Below, piece by piece: positions 43,124 through 53,130 of a stretch of DNA of 64,000 nt. The notes below the pieces were generated by a model. The model was not told the DNA's origin, did no database searches, and saw only the letters and a list, made by a program, of their open reading frames with translations. The stretch covers positions 1 to 64,000 of the forward strand of contig JAOUOS010000016.1 of the NCBI GenBank assembly GCA_029880285.1, written 5' to 3'. The stretch's first letter is position 1; every line of letters begins with the position of its first letter. The stretch is from Spirochaetia bacterium. GTDB lineage: Bacteria > Spirochaetota > Leptospiria > Turneriellales > JAOUOS01. The translations under genes and the position numbers were made by a program.

Positions 43124-44950
43124 TTATATTATTTTTTGTTTTTTACACTGGTCCAAATAAATAGCGGCCTGACTGTCATTGGGGCATTCATTTATTATTT
43201 CTATAAATAATTTGTGCGCGCGTTCAAAATTTTTATTTCTAAACGCATAAGCTGCTTCTTCAAATCTTTCTAAAGATTTATCCTTTGCTTCTATAATTTC
43301 ATCATCATCGGCTTCATAAATTTCGTACGCGGGAATCTGTTCTAGTTTCCCTTTTACGTTAAAATTACCTAAAAAGCGATGGCGAAATTGATTCTTATTC
43401 TTAAGCTTATTTAACAAAGGCTCACTAATTAATATTCTAGCGTCAAAAAATTTCGTTAAACCTTCTATACGAGAAGCTAAATTCACCGTATCAGAAATAA
43501 CTGTTGTCTGCATATGTTGGCGATAACCTATTGTTCCCAGCATAAGCGTACCATGATGAATACCTATCCCGGCTCTTATGGGTTCTGATCCTACCAATTC
43601 TCTTAATTCATTAAAGTTTTTTATCCCTTTTTGAATATCAATAGCCGCTTGAACAGCATCTTCAGGAGATTGGGGGAATAATGCCATTATAGCATCCCCT
43701 ATATATTTATCAATAAATCCATTATTATGATTTATAACAGGCCCTATATCATTTAAATATCTATTTAAGAAGTTAAAATTTTCTTCGGGAGTCATTGCTT
43801 CAGAAAGTTTAGTAAATTCGCGTATATCTGAAAATAATATAGACATTTCTTTTTCTATTTGATCTCCGAGACCAATTTTTGTAATATCTTCGTGACCCAG
43901 AAAACTTAAAAATTCATTTGGCACGAACTTATGAAATGTTGTGTTCATTAATTTTAAATTATTTACATTATCTTCTATTCTTTTTTTTGATTCTTCAAGA
44001 GATTGAATATGGCTGTCGATATCAGCGGCCATAAACTGCATGGTATCTGCCAATAGACCCAGTTCATCTTTTGACTTTATGCTGACTTCTGCCTTATAAT
44101 TTCTTTGTGAGAGCTTATCTGCATATATAGTTAATTCTTGCAAAGGTTTCGATATAATTTTTCGAAACCAAATAAAGTTAATTATGGTTACTGAAAATAA
44201 AAGCATAGAAGCCAAAAAGACATCTGAAAAAAACGTCTGCAGCAGTTCTATTATATTCATTTGAGGGATATTTACCGTTACAATACCCCTTATATCACCT
44301 AATTTATATCCAAATGCTTTCTTATCACCATATTTTGCTATTAATTCTTTTGGAGCATCTTTTTTATCACCATGACACGCTAAGCAACTAGCGACAATAT
44401 ATATTGGGCTCGCGTATCTATAGATATTATCTTTAGTCTCTTCATAATACAAACCGCTTTCTTTACCTGAATTTTGTTTTTTAAAATATTCTATTGCTTT
44501 CAATTCAAATTCATCAGGTTTATTTTTTAAATCAAGATATCTCTCACTGGTAACCCTAAATTTTGCTCCTTTTGATATTGCAGAATATAATTTTGAAAAC
44601 TCTTTAGATGTATCTAACATATCTTTACCGAAAAATTTATATTTCTTACCATCTTTATCAAATTCTTTAACTAAAAGACTTTCATTAAAATCTGTATGAG
44701 ATTTATTTTCAGAAGCATCAATATAAATATATTTTGACTGTGATATCCACTGAATAAACGCTATTACCTGATTAGACACGCCCGAAGCTTCTCTTTTATA
44801 TTGCAGGCTGTTAAATTTTAATCCAATTAGTAAATAGGCACCTGTAACACAAACAGCCGTAACAACGAAAATGGCAAGAAATTTCGTGTAAATAGATAAA
44901 CCTATTAAGGTAATTTTATTTTTTTGTATTGATTTATTTTTTTTGTTCAT
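43124..44950 (-). CDS. Adenylate cyclase with haem-type DUF3365 sensor and HAMP
   Basis: Start ATG 44950 (MNKKNKSIQKNK); an in-frame TTG at 44968 is weaker. One helix near 20-40 leads into a periplasmic DUF3365/Tll0287-like domain with SCLACHGD, a CxxCH c-type haem site. Then come a second helix (~245-265), HAMP (~270-330) and a class III cyclase domain (~345-520): SILFSDIREF and DKYIGDAIMALF give the two metal Asp, and DTVNLASRIEG is the substrate segment. Lys in DKY and Asp-Thr in SDTVN suggest ATP rather than GTP. A tetratricopeptide-like tail closes the protein. A redox or gas sensor making cAMP is likely. Confidence 0.9.
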   Translation of the reverse strand: MNKKNKSIQKNKITLIGLSIYTKFLAIFVVTAVCVTGAYLLIGLKFNSLQYKREASGVSNQVIAFIQWISQSKYIYIDASENKSHTDFNESLLVKEFDKDGKKYKFFGKDMLDTSKEFSKLYSAISKGAKFRVTSERYLDLKNKPDEFELKAIEYFKKQNSGKESGLYYEETKDNIYRYASPIYIVASCLACHGDKKDAPKELIAKYGDKKAFGYKLGDIRGIVTVNIPQMNIIELLQTFFSDVFLASMLLFSVTIINFIWFRKIISKPLQELTIYADKLSQRNYKAEVSIKSKDELGLLADTMQFMAADIDSHIQSLEESKKRIEDNVNNLKLMNTTFHKFVPNEFLSFLGHEDITKIGLGDQIEKEMSILFSDIREFTKLSEAMTPEENFNFLNRYLNDIGPVINHNNGFIDKYIGDAIMALFPQSPEDAVQAAIDIQKGIKNFNELRELVGSEPIRAGIGIHHGTLMLGTIGYRQHMQTTVISDTVNLASRIEGLTKFFDARILISEPLLNKLKNKNQFRHRFLGNFNVKGKLEQIPAYEIYEADDDEIIEAKDKSLERFEEAAYAFRNKNFERAHKLFIEIINECPNDSQAAIYLDQCKKQKII

Positions 44951-45109
44951 GTAAAGTTTTCCCGTCAAAACTTTGATATTATATTATCGTTAATAATCTA
45001 ATCTACAATAATAATTTTTCGTATATTTTACAATAGAAAGACAATTTACAATCTAATAATCAATATATGTATGGTATAAAATCAATTTTATTACATTAAT
45101 CAAGGTTAA

Positions 45110-47485
45110 ATGAAATATAATTTTTTCTATTTTTTACTTTTCTTATCTTGCGCCTATCCATTGTTTGAAGATCCCGGACAATCAAACGAAGAGTTTGAAA
45201 TTATTTTTAATAAGGCCGCTCAGGACCCAGAACATAAGTTATACCAATCTCTAATAGGTCTTATTGAAAATACTTCTTCAAGCTTAAGCTGCGCTTTTTC
45301 AGAATATCCGGACGATTTAATTTTTGAAAAAATAAATGAAAATAAATCAATTAATACCCGGCTTGTTTTTGATTATGAACCTAATATATATGAAGAAAGA
45401 AAAGATATTTCATTTTTAAATGAAAACAATAATAATATAAAAAATATTTACGGCAATTCGGGCGAAGGAATACAAAAAAATAATTGGTGCATATCTGATA
45501 AAGAAAAAATCTGGTATTCAACCCTGCCGCCTGTATTTAATATTATAAACAAAAAATATGGTATCGGTTTTTTAATTTATTCTAAAAATAACGAAATCAT
45601 AAACGAATTTATAAAAGAAATAAATTTATTTGAAGAAGATATTTTTGGTACTAATAAATCAAAAACTGATTTGAAAAATAGTTTTAGTATACTCAATCAA
45701 AAAATAAAACTAATATGGGGACCTCATGAAAATCCTCTTGAAGTTTTAGGTGATATTATAAATTCAGCGCAAAATGACATTCATATTTTTTCTACGGGAA
45801 TTTATAGCACAAACACAGATACTGAAAACGATATTATAGAAATATTAAATAAAAAAACAGAAAGTAATTTAACAATAAACGCGGTTTTAGACAGCATTGT
45901 TATTTATGACAGCTTCAATGTTATACAAAATTTAAATTCACAAGTAAATCTTTTTTATCTAGAAACAGACCGCGGCGTTCCCTCTACACAATTATTTTTA
46001 ATTGATAAAGAAAAAGAAAACTCTAAATTAATTTTATACTCAGGTGTTTTAAGAAAAAAAACAGATACCGATGACGACAGTCTTCTGGTAATTCTTGAGG
46101 GTTCATATGTTTCAAAACTAGCGTTTGAATATTTTAGTAATTTAAAAGAATTAAGCATGCCTTTAAATTATACTCCTTATTACGCGGCCGAGCCGAACAA
46201 ACATGAAATAGCCATAAATGAAATTAGCTGGATGGGCAGCGTTAATAACGACGGCGCCCTTTTTAATGACGATGAGTTCATCGAGCTTTATAATACCACG
46301 TCTGATTCTATTAACATAGGCGGATGGATTTTTGCCTGTAGAAAAGATGATTTAAATATAACCGGCGGACCGGTAAAAATACCTTACGGTGTTGAACTTA
46401 AACCAAATGACTTTTTTTTAATAGCAGCAGATTATAAAAATGTATTAAATAACGCGAAATTTATAAACACTTTGGGTTCTTATGGAATTTCTGCCGAGGC
46501 TGTTGAATGTATTTTAACTGACGGTAACCCAGAGGTTACAGTTTCAACGAATGCCTACAGCGATAATGGCGTTACAGGCACTATTGTTGATACCGCAGGC
46601 GATGGAGCAACTACTTTTGACTTTGCCTTAGATAAGGCTTACTCTCCGTTTGGTATTAACGCTTATTTTTCAAATTCTGAATTGAAGATAAGACGCACAA
46701 TGGAACGCGTAGAAAGCGATAAATCGGGAACAAACATATACAACTGGAAAACTAACTCTTTTACCATAGAAGAGAATATTTTCGTCAATGAGAACTTTAA
46801 AAACCAGACTTTTGCGTCTCCCGGTTTTCAAAACAGCCCTCGACAGCAGGTCAATGAAGCAGATGTAATTATAAATGAAATTCTTTATATGGGCAGTTAT
46901 CTTAATGACGGCACAAGTATATCTACCGATGAATTTATTGAACTTTATAATAATACAAACAAAGATATTCATCTTGGCGGATGGATGTTTGCCTGCACTA
47001 ATGATATTACCGATATCGAGGTTTTAGGCAGTACAAACGCAAATTCTTTTTTTGCCATACCATTTGGCACAGTAATTCATCCAAATCAATATTTTGTCAT
47101 TGCCGATCATACAGGCGACGCTTTAACTTCTGCCCATTTAATTACAACATCACTGGGAATTACAAATACTTCTTCACAGTGTATTTTAACTGATGGTACA
47201 GGAGGCATAAATACAAATATCCCTTACCCTAAACAACCTTTATTACGGGGCTTTATAATAGATAAAGCATCTGACGGCTCGTCTTCTTTCTCAAGTTTGG
47301 CATTTGGCCAGAATACAACAATTAGAAAAAGTATGGAAAGACAAATTCTTACGGGAACAGGTGATAATCAATTCATCTGGTCTTCAAATATATTCGATAC
47401 GTCTCAAAATATATATATTCATACTAATTTTAATGAAAAAACTTTCGCTTCTCCCGGAGTTCAAAACTCTGTTTTTATACCGTAA
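45110..47485 (+). CDS. Lipoprotein with degenerate PLD-like half and two lamin-tail domains
   Basis: The signal ends in LLFLSC (Cys14), a clear lipobox. Residues ~30-355 look like two phospholipase-D-fold lobes without catalytic HxK: NNWCISDKEKIWYS and TQLFLIDKEKENSKLILYSG stand where HxKxxxxD and the GS motif would be. Two lamin-tail (LTD) domains follow (~365-580 and ~580-790), each starting INEIxxMGS...DEFIELYN and ending FASPGxQNS. It is probably a surface adhesion or binding lipoprotein derived from a nuclease-type ancestor. The MFS gene follows two bases after the stop. Confidence 0.78.
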   Translation: MKYNFFYFLLFLSCAYPLFEDPGQSNEEFEIIFNKAAQDPEHKLYQSLIGLIENTSSSLSCAFSEYPDDLIFEKINENKSINTRLVFDYEPNIYEERKDISFLNENNNNIKNIYGNSGEGIQKNNWCISDKEKIWYSTLPPVFNIINKKYGIGFLIYSKNNEIINEFIKEINLFEEDIFGTNKSKTDLKNSFSILNQKIKLIWGPHENPLEVLGDIINSAQNDIHIFSTGIYSTNTDTENDIIEILNKKTESNLTINAVLDSIVIYDSFNVIQNLNSQVNLFYLETDRGVPSTQLFLIDKEKENSKLILYSGVLRKKTDTDDDSLLVILEGSYVSKLAFEYFSNLKELSMPLNYTPYYAAEPNKHEIAINEISWMGSVNNDGALFNDDEFIELYNTTSDSINIGGWIFACRKDDLNITGGPVKIPYGVELKPNDFFLIAADYKNVLNNAKFINTLGSYGISAEAVECILTDGNPEVTVSTNAYSDNGVTGTIVDTAGDGATTFDFALDKAYSPFGINAYFSNSELKIRRTMERVESDKSGTNIYNWKTNSFTIEENIFVNENFKNQTFASPGFQNSPRQQVNEADVIINEILYMGSYLNDGTSISTDEFIELYNNTNKDIHLGGWMFACTNDITDIEVLGSTNANSFFAIPFGTVIHPNQYFVIADHTGDALTSAHLITTSLGITNTSSQCILTDGTGGINTNIPYPKQPLLRGFIIDKASDGSSSFSSLAFGQNTTIRKSMERQILTGTGDNQFIWSSNIFDTSQNIYIHTNFNEKTFASPGVQNSVFIP

Positions 47486-47487
47486 CC

Positions 47488-48720
47488 ATGTTTAGCTATA
47501 ATAAAAATTATTTTTTTCAAACCACAAGAGCTTTTAAATATAAAAATTTTAAACTCTTCTTTTTAGGAAACGGAATTTCTCTAATAGGAACATGGATGAC
47601 CAGAATTGCCATAAGCTGGCTGGTCTATAAAATCACAAGTTCTCCTGTTCTTTTGGGTACAATTATGTTTGCCGCGCAAATTCCTACTTTTATATTTAAT
47701 GCTTTAGCCGGCGTATGGGTCGACAGAATAAACCGACAAAAAATGCTTTTTCTAACACAGTCTTTTTCAATGATTCACGCTCTAATTTTAGCCTTTCTTA
47801 CACTATTTAATTTAATAACTTTATGGCAGCTTTTTGCTTTGGCAATATTTCAGGGAATTGTAAACGCCTTTGATATTCCCGCGAGACAGGCTTTTGTAAC
47901 AGAAATTGTAACCGAAAAAAAAGACATAGGTAACGCCATAGCTCTTAATTCTTCTATTTTTAATGCCGCCCGTTTTATTGGACCTTCTCTAGCGGGAATT
48001 ATCATAGGATTTTGGGGCGAAGGCGTCTGCTTTCTTGTAGACGGTTTAAGTTATATCGCGGTTTTAATTTCTCTTATTGCCATAAAAATACCAAAAGAGA
48101 ATAAGCCAAAAAAATCAGGAAAAATATGGGAAGAATTCAAAAGTGGACTAAGTTATGCGGTAAAAATGCATCCTATAAGAAATATTCTTATTTTATTAGC
48201 TTTAACCAGTCTGGTAGGAATACCTTACGCTGTTTTAATGCCGGTTTATGTAAAAGACGTATTAAATAAAAATGCCGACTCACTTGGGTTTCTTATGGGA
48301 GCCAGCGGTCTTGGTTCTGTTGCAGCTTCATTATTACTGGCCGCGAAAAAAGAATACTCTACCGGCCTTACCAGATTAATTTTTTTCTCTGCTTTATTAT
48401 TTGGAATTTCTCTTTCTGCAATATCTTTTTTTAACTCATTTTTATATGCTCTTTTAATTATGCCCATAGCAGGCGGGGCCTTAATTTTTCAGTTAGCCGC
48501 TAGTAATACAAATCTTCAAATTATTGTATCTGAATCGCATAGAGGCAGAGTAATGAGCTTTTATTCTATGGCTTTTATGGGTATGGCGCCTTTGGGAAGT
48601 TTAATTGCGGGAATTATGGCAGAAAAAATTGGCGTGCCTAATACATTTTTAATAGGCGGGATATTAACATGTTTAGGTGCTTTCTGGTTCTTTTTTCTTT
48701 CAGATTCAATGGAAACTTGA
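47488..48720 (+). CDS. MFS exporter, MFS_3/EntS-like
   Basis: Twelve predicted helices in 410 aa. The N-terminus FKLFFLGNGISLIGTWMTRI is typical of the enterobactin-exporter-like MFS_3 group, as are VWVDRINRQKMLFLTQ (the MFS loop 2-3 motif), NAFDIPARQAFVTEIV and the SHRGRVMSFYSMAFMGMAPL segment. Substrate unknown: siderophore, drug or lipid-like molecules are possible. Its start, two bases after the lamin-tail gene, suggests joint expression. Confidence 0.88.
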   Translation: MFSYNKNYFFQTTRAFKYKNFKLFFLGNGISLIGTWMTRIAISWLVYKITSSPVLLGTIMFAAQIPTFIFNALAGVWVDRINRQKMLFLTQSFSMIHALILAFLTLFNLITLWQLFALAIFQGIVNAFDIPARQAFVTEIVTEKKDIGNAIALNSSIFNAARFIGPSLAGIIIGFWGEGVCFLVDGLSYIAVLISLIAIKIPKENKPKKSGKIWEEFKSGLSYAVKMHPIRNILILLALTSLVGIPYAVLMPVYVKDVLNKNADSLGFLMGASGLGSVAASLLLAAKKEYSTGLTRLIFFSALLFGISLSAISFFNSFLYALLIMPIAGGALIFQLAASNTNLQIIVSESHRGRVMSFYSMAFMGMAPLGSLIAGIMAEKIGVPNTFLIGGILTCLGAFWFFFLSDSMET

Positions 48721-48778
48721 CTTACATCATCATGAAAATAATTGACATCTCAAAAGCACCCTTCTTCATGACGTTAAA

Positions 48779-49801
48779 ATGAATGAAAGTGAAGAAAACA
48801 AACTAACATCAGAAAATGCCGAAGAAAATGCTAGCGAAAATCAAGCAGAAACTAAAACTTCTCTTACCGCAATAAAAGGTAAATTTAAATCACCAAAAGA
48901 ACAATTCTATGGCATTTTTCTTTTGGTGACCAATACCGAAACAATTCACATTGATATGGCAACTGTTATCGTATCAATTTATTCAGAGCTTCACAATATT
49001 ACTTTATCAGAAAAGTATAAAGAAATAGAAGAAAAAATAAAAAAAATTAAATACGAAGGACAATTTTCTAAAAATATTACAGATAAACTTCAAAAAACTA
49101 TAAAGTTTATAATGATGGAAGATGACTTTTTAGAAGATATCTGTGAAAAGACAGAAAACAAAAACACAGCAGAATTAGTCAGGTTCTTTCGTGAAAAATT
49201 TATGGCCGATATAAATGACCCGGCAATGGAACTTGAAATAGAGCTTGAACCCATAATTGAAAATGAAAAAAAGAATGAGATAAGCCCTGAAGAACTTATG
49301 GCAAAATATAAAGAAGCCGAAGGAGTTTTCTTAAAAGTAAATCTTGTTCTGGCACCGGTGGGCGGCAAACTTGTTACAGAGATAAAAAAAGGTGACAAAA
49401 TAATGGTTCGTATAGACCATTCTCATGAAAAAGAAAGTTATTTTATAAGTCATCTGGGAGTTCGATCTGATAAAGGTGTAGAACCTATGCCAGCAACAGT
49501 TCTAAAGTTAGAACCCATGGGAAAAGCACTTGGGCTTTTACTTAAATTAAGCGATGGTATATTCGGTACCGTTACTGAAGAAGAAAAAGTTTTAGTTCGT
49601 ATGTATGAAGAACCAAAAGAACCGGAACCAATAAAATTAGAAGATTCTGCAATATTACAAACAGAAAAAGTATTAAATAATGCTGAAAAAGAAAAAGAAA
49701 TTATAAAACCAAAAGTAAAATCGCCTATGTCTATGGTTTTTGTAAGTTTGTTATTAATTTTTATTTTAATTTTAACCGTAGCTTATCTTCTAATGAGTTA
49801 G
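48779..49801 (+). CDS. Tail-anchored protein of unknown function
   Basis: The acidic, Glu/Asn-rich N-terminus (~1-40) and two mixed domains (~40-155 helical; ~160-285 beta-rich) have no motif I recognise. The C-terminus is a single hydrophobic helix (VFVSLLLIFILILTVAYLLM, ~318-337), so the protein would face the cytoplasm as a tail-anchored membrane protein. The next gene, also membranous, starts three bases after its stop, and the permease gene follows with a four-base overlap: a three-gene unit. Confidence 0.65.
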   Translation: MNESEENKLTSENAEENASENQAETKTSLTAIKGKFKSPKEQFYGIFLLVTNTETIHIDMATVIVSIYSELHNITLSEKYKEIEEKIKKIKYEGQFSKNITDKLQKTIKFIMMEDDFLEDICEKTENKNTAELVRFFREKFMADINDPAMELEIELEPIIENEKKNEISPEELMAKYKEAEGVFLKVNLVLAPVGGKLVTEIKKGDKIMVRIDHSHEKESYFISHLGVRSDKGVEPMPATVLKLEPMGKALGLLLKLSDGIFGTVTEEEKVLVRMYEEPKEPEPIKLEDSAILQTEKVLNNAEKEKEIIKPKVKSPMSMVFVSLLLIFILILTVAYLLMS

Positions 49802-49804
49802 TTT

Positions 49805-50206
49805 ATGAAAAAAATATATCTAAATTCAAAGTTATTTATATTATTTTTTGTTTTTCTGCTTTTTTCTGGCATATTTATTTCAAATTTTATTATATCGCCA
49901 ATAGCGGTTTATCAAATAAAAAATCCGAATATATTTGCGTATATTTTCTTATTTTTTATCTTTACTTTTTTTTTATTGCATGTTTACAGTTATTTTCAAA
50001 AATTTAGAAAAGAAACCAAACAAGATGTTTCTGAACCCTTTAGCGTCTCAATAAACTTTACGCGTTATGTATTAAAAGATACCCCGCGTTTATTAAAATA
50101 CAGGCTTGAAAAAATAATGAAAATTCTTTTTTTTATTTTTTCAATTATAACAATTATTCTTATTTCAGTTACTGTTTATTATATAAATAAAAATCTGTTT
50201 TTTTGA
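49805..50206 (+). CDS. Small membrane protein, three helices
   Basis: Hydrophobic segments lie near residues 8-28, 42-60 and 105-128, with a basic cytoplasmic stretch between the second and third (FQKFRKETKQDVSEPFSVSI). No family recognised. Its TGA overlaps the TTG start of the permease gene (TTGA), so it may be a subunit or insertion partner of that transporter. Confidence 0.65.
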   Translation: MKKIYLNSKLFILFFVFLLFSGIFISNFIISPIAVYQIKNPNIFAYIFLFFIFTFFLLHVYSYFQKFRKETKQDVSEPFSVSINFTRYVLKDTPRLLKYRLEKIMKILFFIFSIITIILISVTVYYINKNLFF

Positions 50207-51873
50207 TTGCCATCCCGGCTTTACGTCATATCCCGACATTTATGACAAAATGGAAAGGTTCTCAATATCCTTTTTTTGTTAAAGGAGATTTAAACGCTTT
50301 CTTCGCGCTATTCTTAGATAATCTCGTTAATTTGGTTATTTTATCGGGCATATTAATAGGAGTTTTTAATTTTCCTGAAAATATTATATTTTCAAAAATG
50401 ATTCCCGGTACCGCCCTTGGGGTTTTAATAGGTAACTTATTTTATTCTTTCATGGCAGTAATTCTCGCGAACAAAACAAAACGAAATGATATAACCGCGA
50501 TGCCTTTGGGCCTAGATACACCCTCTACCATTGGTATTGCTGTCGCTATTTTAGGCCCATCTTTTACGGTTTTTAACCAAACGATGCCCGCGCAAGAAGC
50601 AGGAATTTTAAGCTGGCATGTAGGCATGGCCGTAATGATATTAATGGGAATTCTAAAAATCATTGTTTCATTTTTAGGAGAAAAAATTCAAAAAGCAGTG
50701 CCAGAAGCCGCTCTTTTAGGTTCTTTGGCCGGTATTGGTATTGTTTTTTTGTCGGCCAATCATATTTATCAGGTAATGGAAATTCCACTAGTGGGAATGA
50801 TATCGCTTATCATTATTATTCTAACACTATTCGCGAAGCATAGGCTTCCCAAAGGTATTCCCGGAGCCGCTGCCGCCGTTTTAACAGGTTCTTTTATTTA
50901 CTATATTTTGGCCGCGTTTAATTTATTCAATCTAAAACTGCCCATATTAAGTATTACTCAGGCTTCTTTGCCGCGACCTTATATAGACGGATTTTCAGCT
51001 CTTTTTTCATACGCGGGAGCGTATTGGCCCTTAGCTATTCCTTTTGGTCTTTTAACCATAGTAGGTGGAATAAATGTAACTGAAAGCGCCAAAGTAGCAG
51101 GAGATAATTATAACGTTAGAAATATTCTGCTTACAGAAGCCTTTGCCACGTTAATTGCCGGAATTTTCGGCGGAGTTAGCCAAACAACACCTTATATAGG
51201 TCATTCTGCGTATAAAAAAATGGGCGCAAAAGCCGGATATACTTTCTTTACGGGACTTTTAATAGGTCTGGGCGGGTTTTTAGGCTTAATAGGTTTAATG
51301 GTAAAACTTATACCAGAATCGGCCGTAGCCCCTATTTTAATATATATAGGTCTTGAAATTACGGCTCTTGCCTATCAAATGTCACCGGCAAGACACAATA
51401 TGGCAGTAAGCGCTGCTATTATACCTTCCATTTTATATTTTGGTTATATTAAATTAAAATCACTTTATGAGCCTTTGCAATTTACAATAAATAATTTATT
51501 ATCCAAACCGGCAGAAATAACACCCGCTGTAAAAGATGCCTTAGCGCAAATTATTCCTTTTACTGTAGCGCGAGAATATCCATATCTACAGGCTTTATCT
51601 CAGGGATTTATTATTACCGCGATGATATGGGGTTCATTAACTTCTTTTTTAATAGATAACAAAATTAAAAGTGCTGTAATAGTTCTTCTTATTGCCGCTG
51701 CCTTTTCTTTTTTTGGTTTTATCCACTCGGCAACTTCTTCAGGAGAATTATATTTACCATGGCATCTTACCGCTAAAGAAAATATACCCTATAAATTTTC
51801 TATCTCATACTTAGGGGGCGCCTTATTTTTACTTTTTATTTCAAAATATATTTATCAGGAAAAAAAAAAGTAA
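50203..51873 (+). CDS. NCS2-type nucleobase permease
   Basis: About 12-14 helices in 556 aa. Family-type segments include FFALFLDNLVNLVILSGILI, ITAMPLGLDTPSTIGIAVAI and GGVSQTTPYIGHSAYKKMG, the last similar to AzgA/xanthine-uracil permeases. It lacks the classical QNxG signature of uracil carriers, so a purine or an unknown organic anion is equally possible. Starts at TTG 50203, coupled to the upstream gene. Confidence 0.8.
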   Translation: MIAIPALRHIPTFMTKWKGSQYPFFVKGDLNAFFALFLDNLVNLVILSGILIGVFNFPENIIFSKMIPGTALGVLIGNLFYSFMAVILANKTKRNDITAMPLGLDTPSTIGIAVAILGPSFTVFNQTMPAQEAGILSWHVGMAVMILMGILKIIVSFLGEKIQKAVPEAALLGSLAGIGIVFLSANHIYQVMEIPLVGMISLIIIILTLFAKHRLPKGIPGAAAAVLTGSFIYYILAAFNLFNLKLPILSITQASLPRPYIDGFSALFSYAGAYWPLAIPFGLLTIVGGINVTESAKVAGDNYNVRNILLTEAFATLIAGIFGGVSQTTPYIGHSAYKKMGAKAGYTFFTGLLIGLGGFLGLIGLMVKLIPESAVAPILIYIGLEITALAYQMSPARHNMAVSAAIIPSILYFGYIKLKSLYEPLQFTINNLLSKPAEITPAVKDALAQIIPFTVAREYPYLQALSQGFIITAMIWGSLTSFLIDNKIKSAVIVLLIAAAFSFFGFIHSATSSGELYLPWHLTAKENIPYKFSISYLGGALFLLFISKYIYQEKKK

Positions 51874-51884
51874 AATAATTTATT

Positions 51885-52841
51885 ATGCAAATTATATCTG
51901 ATCTTCAGGGTTTTTTACCCGACTGGCAAAGTTGCGCTTTAACAATGGGTGATTTTGACGGTCTTCATGCGGGGCATAGAAATCTTATTGAAAAAACAAT
52001 AGAAGAATCAGAAAAAATCAATATTCCATCTGTTATACTTACCTATGATCCTTCACCTAAAAAAATATTGCAAAAACTCAGGTTTGACACGCAAATTTAT
52101 ACACGTGAAGAAAAAACAATACTATTGCAAGATTTTTTTTTAAGAGCGGCTGTTTTTTTACCTTTTAACCAAGAGATAGCGTTAATGCCAGCTGATAAAT
52201 TTTTAAATGAAATTATTTTAACGTCTTTAAAAACAAAATATTTAATTATTGGCTACGACCATCATTTTGGCAAAAACCGAGAAGGAAATTTTCAATTTCT
52301 TACAAAAGCCGCTAAAGAAAATTTTTTTAGTGTAAAAAAAGTTGAACCGGTTTATATTGGTGATACTTTAGTATCTTCAAGTGAAATTAGAAGACTTTTA
52401 AACGAAGGAAATATAGAAAAAGCGAATATACTTCTTACAGCGCCTTATCTTATTATCGCGTCTGTAATACGAGGCAGACAAAGAGGTCAAAAATTCGGCA
52501 TACCCACTGCTAATTTACATATTGTGCCTGAAAAACTTTTACCAAAAGAAGGGGTCTATTTCGGCGCGGCTGTTTATGGTAAAAATTTTTATAAAACGGT
52601 TATTAATATAGGTTTTAAGCCCACCTTTGAAAATGTAGATTTAACGGTAGAGGCACACCTTTTAAATTTTAACGAAAAAATTTATGGTAAAATATTACGT
52701 GTTTATTTTCTAAAAAGAATACGAGATGAAATTAAATTCGCTAATATTGACGCGTTAAAACATCAAATTGAAAAAGATATTCAAACAGCCCAAAAAATAG
52801 ATATACCAAAATATATGCTAAAAAAAATAATTTTTGAATAA
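51885..52841 (+). CDS. ribF: Bifunctional riboflavin kinase / FAD synthetase
   Basis: Makes FMN and FAD. The N-terminal nucleotidyltransferase has MGDFDGLHAGHRNLI, YDHHFGKNREGNFQFL and VSSSEIRRLL. The C-terminal kinase has RGRQRGQKFGIPTANLHI, then EGVYFGAAVYG and VEAHLLNFNEKIYGK. 318 aa, normal. It follows the permease gene by 11 bases. Confidence 0.96.
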   Translation: MQIISDLQGFLPDWQSCALTMGDFDGLHAGHRNLIEKTIEESEKINIPSVILTYDPSPKKILQKLRFDTQIYTREEKTILLQDFFLRAAVFLPFNQEIALMPADKFLNEIILTSLKTKYLIIGYDHHFGKNREGNFQFLTKAAKENFFSVKKVEPVYIGDTLVSSSEIRRLLNEGNIEKANILLTAPYLIIASVIRGRQRGQKFGIPTANLHIVPEKLLPKEGVYFGAAVYGKNFYKTVINIGFKPTFENVDLTVEAHLLNFNEKIYGKILRVYFLKRIRDEIKFANIDALKHQIEKDIQTAQKIDIPKYMLKKIIFE

Positions 52842-52917
52842 TATTCTCTGCGAAATTATTATGAAATTTTCATTTCAAATTTTGTTAAAAATTTTTCAAA
52901 CACTCCGATAATATAGT

Positions 52918-53127
52918 ATGAAAATAACTGAGAGCAATACGAAAGAAAAGACAAATATCAATGATAAATCTTTCTTAAATAAAATAAATCAACATGCAGA
53001 TTTTTCTATACTCCCGTGTGAGGGCATTTACAAACTTTCTTCAACAAACGATGGAGTTACGTACAGTTACTGCGATTCTGATTACTGGCACTGCCCTAAT
53101 AAAAAATGCATAATGCAGCTTGTATAA
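52918..53127 (+). CDS. Small cysteine-containing hypothetical protein
   Basis: 69 residues with an acidic/Lys N-terminus and a C-terminal cluster YCDSDYWHCPNKKCIMQL with three Cys and one His, possibly metal binding; one more Cys is at ILPCEG. There is no clear ribosome site and no family. It ends three bases before a convergent gene. Moderately likely to be real. Confidence 0.45.
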   Translation: MKITESNTKEKTNINDKSFLNKINQHADFSILPCEGIYKLSSTNDGVTYSYCDSDYWHCPNKKCIMQLV

Positions 53128-53130
53128 TAT

